Positions 48,901 to 60,900 of a stretch of 64,000 bases of DNA are shown piece by piece (position 1 is the first letter of the stretch; the number at the start of each line of letters is the position of its first letter). Source of the stretch: Actinernus sp. WN-2022 (Eukaryota; Cnidaria; Anthozoa; Actiniaria; Actinernidae); NCBI GenBank assembly GCA_030867875.1, contig JAOWCC010001368.1, forward strand, positions 6,076,965-6,140,964, given 5' to 3'. The position numbers and the translations under genes are program-made. The notes under the pieces were generated by a model that worked only from the letters and a program-made list of their open reading frames with translations, ran no database searches and was not told the DNA's origin.

Positions 48901-51900
48901 ATCCCTTTTGCAGACAAGTGTCAAGGTGGAAAGCAAGGATGGCAAAGAAGCCACCTTAACATTCCGTAAAATCCTACTTAACAAGTGTCAGAAGGAGTTT
49001 GAAAAAGAGAAGATAGATGAGAAGAAAATCCACGATAAGATGGCTGAAATACTTACCCAGGGGTTGGCGGTAGGTCCTTAGCTTTATAATAATAAAATTA
49101 TAAAGATTCCCATTCAATACCATTAGTGTCTCTTCTTCTTCCAAGTAACCAACAGTGTCGAGCTTGACAGCTCTGTTGGTGGAATTGGTGTCCATAGATA
49201 CATATAAAATTATGTACATATATGTACATATATGTACTGCTGCGAGTTTGTGGATTTCCTGTAAATGTGTGACATAAATGCAGACCACATTGAAGATGTT
49301 ACAACAATGCTGAACACACATCATTGGTGTGCGTTGTAAGTTATAAAAGAGTTCCCAATTATAAAAACATTTGTTATGAAAATCAAAATGTTATGAAAAC
49401 ATCTTTTTTTTATCTTATTATTATTGTTAAACTAACATCGTAAACGGTAACAAACACAGTCCCGCTCATGTCAAATTTGTGAAATTTTGACATTTTTCTT
49501 AGAATTTTTTTATTAAATGCGTTTCATTTTACGATTAAAGAACCACATCATTTGGAAGGCGCATTTTTATTGTCTCGGTGGGCTAAGATGTTGAAAATAT
49601 TGTTGAGGTCTGCATATAATAATCAGTTTTTGATTATGTAAATGATAATAGATAATAGATTAAGATTAAGATTGTTAAAAAAAAAATATGTTCCACACAT
49701 GTACAGTATATCATATTTTATCATTCAAAAATGTCAAATATGTCACACACTTTACCTGAGAGCAAAATGATAACGTATTATGGCTTACAATACTCTAACA
49801 GTTAAGAATGTATTGAATCCGCAAATGTTCTTGAAAGTTAAACAATAAAATAGAGAAAACCATTATAGGGTCTCATGGAATCTGTACAATGACTTTGTTG
49901 CCAAGTAGTAATTTGTCTGAGTATATCACTAGATGATTTCAATTTGAAAGAGCTAAATGCATACATATAGTAGAGCTATTGCTCGATGGCTGAAACAAGA
50001 TAAATATCAGCAAACCAAGTTATCTAGTTGTAACAGGTCAGGGTACAGTTGTTATAGTATACATGTATATTGCCAATCAGTAGCGGAAATGAGATAAACA
50101 AAATTAAACGCTTAATATTTTTGTTTGCAGCCGCGTTGGGCCGCTAGCTTGGCACGTTGGCTGCTCACTCGGTTTGTTCATTTTGCAAGTCTTGGTGTGC
50201 ACTCCGTTCGTTGTTCATACCATTACTGTAAACTGCTGGGTTTCATTTGTAATTCAAGCTACTGTCTTGTTCTGTGCTCATGCAGTTCAGTTGAAACAGT
50301 TTGACTCCAGCGTAGATTTACCTTGGAAATCCTGCACTATTTTGGCACCACATGAACTCAGCAGTTTTATAATCCTTTGACGAAATGTTCCAATAACTTC
50401 TTTTAGGAACATTTCGTTTTTTTAAGGATAGAATACTTACCAAATACTGCAAAAATTCTCTTAGACTCCCTCTCTAGATCGTTGCACCAACGTATAACCA
50501 TGTGCTTGAGCCAACATGATTTTATGTAAGCGACTTCATGAGAAATCATGCGTGCGCATGTTCAGACATGATATGGCATGATAACGAGGCTAAAACGTTC
50601 GGAAATCTTGATCGAATCTCAAAATGACCCAGCATCAAGTGATCAGCACAGGCTACCCAGTAGAAAATGTTGAGATTAGTCTTGCTGCTCGCTATCGCTC
50701 GCAGCAACAAAATTATTGTGCTTTTAAGTACAAACAGTGCAACAAAAAAAAAGAGTCTATAGTCTACATAGCTAGAAGCTGGGCTCGAAAGGAGTCCAGC
50801 GAGGGAGAAATTACAACTGACTTGGGAAGTTAATTCCAATTTCTAATTGTTTGTGGAAAATATGACTATAGCAATGATAATCGGTGGTAATCAAGGGGAC
50901 CAAAGATCCATGGCAATGAGTATGTGGAGTAGCTCTTATAACTGGTCTAACTTAAATAAGGAGATCAATCAATAGCAACAAGATTTTGGGTGATTTAATA
51001 ACAAAAGTTGGTCAGCCTATAGTTCTTGCATCATTCTCGTAGGATTTCCCAATTCAGCTCGTCCAGCATGTCAGACACACTAGATGTGTTTCTATGCCTC
51101 AATACCCTGCGACAGATCCAGAGCAGTTTGAGGGGTTACATCAAACTCTCCCTTTCTCTCGATCATTTACTAAAGACAACAGAGAAATTACCAAATATTT
51201 TGGCGCTCACATATATCAAACCCCCCTTGCTCGCACAGAATCCTGGATCCGCCCCAGATATCTCTTTGTCATAAGCCAGTTCTAGTTCGTTTTGCTCAGT
51301 TTTTATGTCAGGTCCACTTATAAATTATTGAAATAATTATATTTCCCTTAGATTTCAAGGAACAAATGTCTGAAAAACAACTGGAAAAATTACATCATTT
51401 CAAGAATTTGTAATGTATTTTAAAGCAATATTACAACCATAAATTGGACAAAAATGGTTGGACAAAATTAATATAAAACACTTTACTCCACCCAAATCAA
51501 CAATAATTTCTGGCTTGGGTTATAAACACATTAATAATATTTATTCCTTAGAAATACATTACAATTTAATTCCACACTTTACTTGAAATACCAGGAAGAT
51601 ATATTGAAACTAAGAAAGGCAGAACTTGATGAAGAAGAACGCCAAGGAAGAAGAAGAACACTAGGAAACATTAGGTTCATCGGAGAACTCTTTAAGCTCA
51701 AGGTGAAGTTATTTGGGTGTATGTATATTGCTGTATGTTTAAAGAGCCACTCTCAAACTTCATTTCTCAATTACCCTATATCATTATGACGTCACGGCTT
51801 GTTTATGAGGGGGACAGAATCGACTTGAACAATAGAATTTTGAACTAAATCTGCTCTGCTGAGTAAAATTTAACTTCGAATTGTCTGGTTTCCAGATATC

Positions 51901-54900
51901 AGCTGTATCAATGTTTATCCCACAATATTTACCGTATTTGGTGGCTGTTACCACTATTCTACGTTCTACAAAATGCATTTGATAGCGATTTCCTTTGTGT
52001 TGTTGCTGTTTTGTCCCCCTCCCACGACCGTGATCCTTAGCGTTTAAACAATAGATTGTTTTGATTTGACGTCATAATGATATAGGTCAATTAATTATCA
52101 ACATGTTCTGCTTGTTTTTACACTCAGATGTTGACAGAAAGCATCATGCATGATTGCGTGGTGAAACTGTTAAAAAGAAATGATGCAGAATCATTTGAGT
52201 GTTTCTGCAAGCTTCTCTCAACCATCGGCAAAGAGTTGGATCATGCAAAAGCAAAGGTGAGTAATTTACATCCAGTACAAATTATCTTTAACTATAAATA
52301 TTACTATGAGTTTCTATTGTCCGATATTTGACGAGGAGCATTGCTCCAAGTCAACTACATCAGCCATTGAAACTGAGAGTCAGTAGGCAATTTTTTTTTT
52401 TTGGAGAAACCAACTAGTACTTAAATCTTAAAAGTGCATAATTTATGAGCCCTAGCCAGTTATCTTTGATATCGATTGTACATGAAGTGGATAGTCCAAC
52501 GGTAGAATATTTCTTGATTTGGGTGTTGTGTCTACGAGATATAAAGGTTTATATTTCCAATATGCTAATGATGTGATGTCATCACCGACATTTGCTGAAT
52601 TTCTTTGTGCTTGTGAATTAAGCTATTTTCTAATTTAGATTTTTTTTTTGGAAAAATCACTTTGGTAAGCTTCAAATATAACTTAGAATTTAAAAATACG
52701 TAATATGTCTCTACCAGCATGCTTTTGTATAATAAGTATGTCGGTGATGACATCATGAACATTAGCATATTGGAAATATAAATCTTCATATCTTGTAGAT
52801 GCAACACCCAAATCAAGAAATATTCTACAGTTGGACTATTCACTTTATGTACAATCGATATCAAAGATAACTGGCTAGGGCTTATATGCACTTTAGACTA
52901 AAACAAGAAGATTTTTGACATGTTGACGACTTGGCAGCCATTGTTTTGCTTTTAAAAACTTTTTTTTGCTACTCACTATGTACTGTTTCATAAACAAGCA
53001 GCAGTGTTTTATAGGGTTTAAAACCATGAGGGTGTGCAGCCCAAGTGGTTTTAGACCAGATAAAACGTGCTGCGAGTTTATTGAACTGCTTCAAAAACGT
53101 TACTTCTAAAAGATAATAATTTCAGAAATTTAGATGAAAAGCGAATGATTATTTGTTTATAGCAACGTTGTGAGTTACTGACATGCGCAGTTGGAATACG
53201 GAGTGAAAATTTGGTCCCATAATGTTAGGCAGGTTGCATTTGAAGAACTGTGAGCCAAGGGGCCTTTGTCTTCAAGCTCCTCGAGTCATTGCACTTAGAC
53301 TGTTGGTTGAGCAACCCTGAGTCTCATCTTATGAACTGAGATTTCCTGTAAGGGTATTTTTAAGGATTTTCACTGTATGAGTGAGGGTCTTTATAAAGAT
53401 TCACGGTTAAGCCCTTGGTTTTATAAGGATTGACTAGGAAGGTCTTTATACGATTTTCACTCTGAGTGTGGCCATGCTCGAACAGTGAAAATTTGTATAA
53501 AGACCCTTTCGTTTTATCGGGTATAAACATATGCATGCGAGTGATTTGCTTCATCTGATTGGACAAAATGGTTATTAATAATGCATGAGTTTTTGTACCC
53601 TGAATTTCAGCGGTCTCCTCTGGTTCGTTCCTCCCGAGAGAGACGTCTGAATCCAATAGCCGATAATGCCGTCCAGTGACGATTGGTTCATATTCTATAA
53701 TTTTGCCTAATTATCATAATTATCAGCCGAAAAGACGGCAGGATTCACTTTGGACTCGTGATTGTTGATCGTTGAGTTTCAGTGGAGTGATTGTCTTTGG
53801 CAAAGACCTTGAATTTGTAAGGAAAACATCCTGCACAATAACTGGCCGACTAACCTGTAAACATGTACATGTACATCGCGTCCTCAGGATTGTTGATAAT
53901 CGATTATTTGTTCACACTCACAGTGGTAAAGAATGTCGCTACTCTCTTCAAGGAACTCTTCTTTCCCGTAAGAGTCTTCATAATTCTTCGAAAATTCTCC
54001 ATTATCTTTCATGTTTTCTACTTTTCTGTTGCATCATTTACATACTCAAATTAGGTAATATCTCGTAGCTGTGTCAATTCGAACCGCAGATTGTGAGACA
54101 TGTACAAAGATCAACGGAAAGACAAAGATCAACTATACTTTGCCTCCAAATGTAATATAACGATTTGTTGCTTCGAAAAGGTTTTCACAATGTAAGAGGC
54201 ACTTGAGAAGCAAATGGAATGGATACGGTATATAATATAGGCTTTTATTTTGGCCGGCATAATCTCAAATAATTTCTTAAGGCAAGCTGACTTTGTTTTT
54301 GTGACCCACGAGCTCTTACTACTGCCATGACAGTTTTATTTGCATAAATTAAATTGTTAATCCGCCTTGACGTCACTGGACGGCATTATTGGCTATTGGA
54401 TTCAGACGTCTCTCTCGGGAGGAACGAACCAGAGGAGATGGCTGAAATTCAGGCTAGAGTTTTTTAATTATCACAGAATAGATAGAGAGTAGCTTAGCAA
54501 ATCAGATTGCAGGATTCGTGAAAGAACACTAGTTGGTTAATTCTACTAAAACCACAGTAAAAATGAGTCCATGGTAAAATAAGATTTTTAATATCTTCTT
54601 GAAGAGCTTTTAATTTTTTTTTTTATGTAGATAGACATTACACAGTATCCAGAAGTATGTGTGTTTGTTTTGAATGGTTTGGTGCTGTATAATATTATTT
54701 TTCCAAATGTGGTCCATACAGGAAGTACAACCATGCAGTCATCTCACAAAGTTAACTTGCCATATTAATAATAGTGGTAAAGTGTGACGTCACAAATTTG
54801 CAAATTTCTGGATTTTAACTTTTGGTCCATCGATATTGAAAGACCAACTCAAAAGAATGTTGCACACCAAAAATGAGGTGAATTGGTTCAAATGTGGCTG

Positions 54901-57900
54901 AGAAATGAGCAGCTGAATACATAATTTTCTTTAACAAATCACTGTATTTTCAACTCAATTCTAAAAGTTTAGAACTGAGCTGAAAATACAGCGATTTGAT
55001 AAAGAAAATTATGTATTCAGCTGCACATATCTCAGTTGCATTTTAACCAATTTGCCTCATTTTTGGTGTGTAAAGTTATTTCACAACTGTCTTTCAGACT
55101 CGATGTTCAAATATTGTTAAAAGAGAAAATGTATGTTTTGTGATGTCATCACTTAACCACTATATAATAATAACCTTGTGTTGTAAACCAATGACAAATA
55201 GTGAGAGGTAATGTGGCACTGAGTATCCCTTTTTTGCCTTTATTTAAGCCTCGTATGGACCAATATTTTGATCAAGTGTCCAAGATTATAGAATCCAAAA
55301 AGATCTCCTCCAGAGTAAGGTTCATGCTTCAGGATGTTAGGGATCTACGGCTGAACAATTGGGTGCCTCGCAGAGAGGATAATAACCGCAAGACTATTGA
55401 CCAGATTCACAAAGAAGCAGCTGACGAGGAGAAAAAGGTTCAGATCATGATCCAGCACTCTAAACATCAGAAGAAGGACAAAGGTAAATAAAAACAAAGT
55501 TAACAACAACGCAACAAAGAGGATGTGGTTTCAATTATCAGATTTTCTACAGTCAAAAATATGGATGAGAGAATGTAATGGCCATACAGGTATTATACCT
55601 CTTATTAACCAAGTGCGAAGCTCACAGGCATGGGATAATGAGGTTCCATAATTTAAGATACGGACCAAGCAAACAAGGTTAATAAGATGTTTATTATAAT
55701 TTATGGCTTCTAAATTTTCTTTGAGACCACAATAGGGTGGAAGGTCCATATGGAAAGTTATAGACTACAAATGAACCAATCATCGGTAACGAAATATTTA
55801 CTTAGCTATATAATAAAATGTGACCTTTCACAAGAAAACATACACTAACGCTTTTCCATAATTATAGTGTTCTAAACCATTTGTTATCCGTTTAAATGGG
55901 TAAAAAAGTTGTTTAAACGTTTTAGAAAATCGTTTAAACATTTTCAAAAATCGTTTAAATGGTTTTGAAATTTGTTTAAACGTTTTCCAAATTCGTTTAA
56001 ACAGTTTAGAATTTTGTTTAAACGATTTGAAAAATCGTTTGCTTTTCCAACCTGCCCGTTTAAACAAAATTATTTGGAGAGTTTAGAAATTTTCTGATTT
56101 TGATGACGTCATCATGACATCACTTGATGATGTCATCAGACTGCAAGACTTTATCATAGGAGTCACCTTGACAATAATTATTGCCCACTATTTAATTTTC
56201 CGGGTTTTACAAGGCTTCAAACTTTCCCTTGCAGCAGCCAATTTAAATATGTCAATGGGCCCTTAACAATCTAATGGTCTACCCTTATGCCCAGGTTGAT
56301 GTTTATGGGACTGGCCACAGTTGACTTAACTGTGTATTGCCTGTATTATCATTTGTTTCCAGGTCGCGATAGTCCGAGGACTGTTGTTCCACAAGCTGAT
56401 GAAACCTGGACCACTGTACCAGGAAGAGGACCTAGGAATGTCAGCGTTGGCCCCAAGAAATTCCAAAATGTTCAAAAGGTACTATAAGCACTCACAGATG
56501 AGCCACACCTTCCCGTTTTTACCCAAAATCTTCCTTACAGTGCGATTACTGAAACCGGGGCCACTAAACACATTGCAAAATGAAAATAAATAATTTCAAC
56601 TTACAAATACTAGCATATCCATGCTATTTTCTTCATTCCAAAGACTTTGACTTCAGATCTGGTCGACCAAATTCGCCTTTTGCCGGATCAAAACTCAAGC
56701 AAGTTGAGATGCTATTGTCTTGTACTCGACACTGATTGGCTCAAGTAACTGTAAGTTTGGATGCTTTGTTTTTGTTCTGCAATCTGATTGGTTCTCGTTG
56801 TCTAAGTGGTTACAGAAGTCACACTGTAATACAAATTGGGGTGAGGCCTATCTGCAACAACATCTAGAAAAGGTTCCATAAATTTCCATAACTTAACATT
56901 CAAAAGAATAATTTTATTAAGTTATACTAGAGATGTGCACTCCAAAGGCTAAGTGACAATTCAAGGTGCCAATGGCCCTTTTTACCACAACTTCCTGTTT
57001 AACTTGTATGGAACCAGTTCTACACCCTTGAGACAGAGGAAGAGAGTTAATAAAATATCATACTACACAAAACCAAAAGAAAATACTACGAAATCCATCA
57101 AAAGAAAATACTACGAAATCCATTTTCTGGTTATGCCAGAAAATAATATGCCATGGCTGCACCCACAAATGTCTGCTACCCGCCCCAAAACATAAAGGAA
57201 GCGTTAGTATTCTTTGGCATCTTGTCTCTTGAAGTTTACTGGGTAGCTCTAGATCCACTCAGTTTTAACACAATACGGATAATTATTTTAAACAATATTT
57301 CTCTATGTCGTTTTCAAGAGCTTTTCACATTCATAAACCCTCCCAGCCTTACTAAATAGTGCCATCAGTAACAAACTCTCTGCTCAAAACTCTCAGAAAT
57401 GCAACATTACTTTATTAGTCTATGGTTCAAGCGAGTCCGACCTCAGTACAGTTCAGCACTTTCTCAAGAGGTGCTATAAACGGAAGTACACCTCGGAGCT
57501 GTTCTCAATTTATAGCATCTTGGAAAATAGCGACATGCGTATTTAAAAAACAAACAAAGTACAGTCCTCACACCCGCTAAGATTTGTAATCCCTAAATTT
57601 GAACCTACTACTTATGCTTTACAGAATAAAACCAGCGCCAGGCCCAGAGTAAACACAGAATGCTTCAAGAATAGTTATACCATGGTAGCCTCGGATTCTT
57701 TTGTTCTCCAAGGCACATTTAAACCACTAATTTTCCCTGATGGGAGGGATATTTCTAAATTTCGAGACAATGCATATTTCTAAATTTCCCCTGCATGCGT
57801 AATGAGGGAAAATTAGAAGAGAATGCAGACTGGAAGTGAGAGGGTAAAAAGCATCAATTCCTGCTCCCCTCTGGCATGACTATCCCTGCGCTCCCGGGTG

Positions 57901-60900
57901 AGAAATACTGAATCCAAACTGACCTGTCTTCAATATACCCATCAACATAATCCATGTGGGATGAGCTATTTCAATCTGCGCATTATTCTCTTCATTTCTC
58001 AAGCCCACTTCTTCCATGTGGGATACTTAAACCATAAACGTGCATGCTCTTTGAATATTTAGTGTTATTCTTCTCAAAAACAACATGCTTGTCCCCAAGG
58101 GAAGCCAGGGTCGTTCAATCAATGGTCGTTCAATCAATGGTCATTCAATCAATGGCGTTCAGTCAATCATTAAACAAAACGTTTTCGAAAGCAACTCAAC
58201 TGCGACGTCTTTTAAGTTTCGGCAGAGAAAACTAAACTTCTCAGAGATTTGTTCCGTTCCTCGGCGATCATGGTATAACGAACTTATACCATGGCATTTC
58301 GGAGTATTAGTGATTTAAATAGCTTCTCTCTGCTCTCGGGGCAATTTAAATCACTAATACCCCTCATGCCATGGTAGAACTAATAATTATAAATATATTA
58401 TTTTTTAAATATGGTCATTTCAATCAAGTGATGAGGGAGAAGACTTGAACTGTTTGTAGCCAATTAACATACATCAATTGAACATTGACACAAAACATTT
58501 GCAACACCATGACATTTTAACTACAATGTATAAATGTTGTAAACAACCATGTTCTGAAAATCTGTTTGAACATATTTCATAATAATTATGGACTGAATTG
58601 GATTGTTTTCAGCGAACCAATGTGGATACAGAGAGTATTTCACTTGGACCAGGTGGGCGTGGTTATGGAGCATGGGCCCGAGGGAGTAGTGGAGGAACAG
58701 GAACTGCGTCTGCTGCCTTACAAGCCTCTCAAAACCCTGAACAAGAGCCAAGAAGCAACCGGTCAGTACACACAAATTATTATTGTGTTCTAATGGTTAA
58801 TGGTTAGAGAAAGTGTTTAAAATTTATATATTGTGTTTTGATTGTGGGAATATTCTATTCATAATTTTTTTTTTTACAGATTTTCAGCTCTTGGAGGTGA
58901 AGCTCAACGAGGCCCTGGAGCTGCCAGGTTTGTTCAAAGAGAAAGAAATCTGAGAATTGTTTGGCATAATGGCTTATGATGTGTGTATATGTAGTTTAGT
59001 TTTGATGGTATGTCCACTTATTTTCTTGGCAAAGTTCTGGTGCTGGTCGCCAAGAAACACGTAGCCCAGGACCTGGAAGCCGACGCCCACCAAGCACTGA
59101 ACGAGAGAAGGCTCTAGAAGCTGCAAGGAATATTGTTCAAAATAAGGTATTGCTTAAAGTGTATAATTATAAGCCCTAGCCAGTTATCTTTGATATCGAT
59201 TGTACATGAAGTGGATAGTCCAACAGTAGAATATTTCTTGATTTGGGTGTTGCGTCTACGAGATATAAAGGTTTATATTTCCAATATGCTAATGATATGA
59301 TGTCATCACCGACATTGCTGAATTTCTTTGTGCTTATGAATTAAGCTATTTTCTAGTTTAGATATTTTTGTGTGTAAAATCACTTTGATAATTAAGCTTC
59401 AAATATAACTTAGAATTTAAAAATACGTAATTTGTCTCTACCGACATGCTTTTGTATAATAAGTGCTGTCGGTGATGACATCACATCATTAGCATATTGG
59501 AAATATAAACCTTTATATCTCGTAGACGCAACACCCAAATCAAGAAATATTCTACTGTTGGACTATCTACATTGTACATGTACTTCATGTACAATCGATA
59601 TCAATGATAACTGGCTAGGGCTTATATGCACTTTAAAAATTGTGCTGCCTGCCAAGTAAACAAAGGATTTGTACAACATGATCCTGTGACTTGGGTTATT
59701 TGCTTTCATAAGTAGTGTAGCACATGTCTCATTGCACAATATTTATTGAGTAGTTACATTTAGATATTACAGGGCTGGTTATTGCAATCATTACGGTCGC
59801 AAATGGGACTAAAAATGTTCATCCAGTCACAAATGTGCAACTGAATCACAAGTGTAATGAAAGCAGATGTTTCTCTTGATTAAAGAATGAGATTTTTCAT
59901 AATATCACATCATTGTTCATTTGCAAGCAAAACTGGCTGCCATTAGAGCGGTGGTACATTAAAACAAGTATTGCAGGCAGAGTATTTTATGTTTACACCG
60001 CTGAACTATCCACCAACAATATTATTATTTGTTCAAACTGCATTGTGGTCACAATTTTTTGGTGTCTAAAATTTTCTTTTTTGCGACTAACTAAATCTTA
60101 TCTAGTCACAAATATGCAACCAGACTTTTTTATTTATTTCCAGCCCTGATTATTGTGTCATATCGAAGTACAGCCACTCTAAAATATGTAATTTAGTGCC
60201 TACATGTAATTATTATGTGTTAGATAAAGAATGAGTGGCCGATCTTTATCCAATTTACAAACTCGAGCTGAAAATTGTTTATCTTGCTTATCAAACCTCT
60301 AGATGTAGAGAGTCATGTTTTCAGTTATTTTGGCGATACGACTTATTTGGGCCAAGAAAATCGAAGCCAAAGTTTATGTAAATCAGGACTAAATCTGTAT
60401 CAGATTTGCAGATCCCTCCACGCTCATTGATTTCCTTTGTTTTTGCTTCATGAATTATTAATGAGTTTGATAATTATATATATTGTTGTTTTAGCAGCAG
60501 CCACAACAACAACAACAACAGCAACCAAGACCAGCACAAGAAGGAGACTCTGGCAGGGCTTCGCCTTGTCAAGAAGCAGAACCTGTGGCCCCTGCTGAAT
60601 CTGTGGCCTCTGCTGAATCTGTGGCAGCCCCAACTAAGGAGCTGTCAGAAGATGAAATACAGAACAAAACTGTTGGCCTTATTAATGAGTACCATTCAAT
60701 CAAAGACTTAAAGGTCAGTGGTGTTATACCCCCCTCAAAGCAATGTGGAATGTTACCATAGTAATGTTGATCACTTATGAGCCACACTCACTTATAAGTT
60801 GCACCCCTAACTTTGACGACCTCACAAACTCAAATTTGAAGTTCTGAAATTATTTTGGAAAGTCTTACTCATAAGCTGCATCATGATTTAAGTGATTTCT

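Noticed and set aside
53360..53656. 98-residue minus-strand open frame
   Set aside because: Its N-terminal part lies in the TIR of a foldback MITE and the rest is low-similarity intron sequence.
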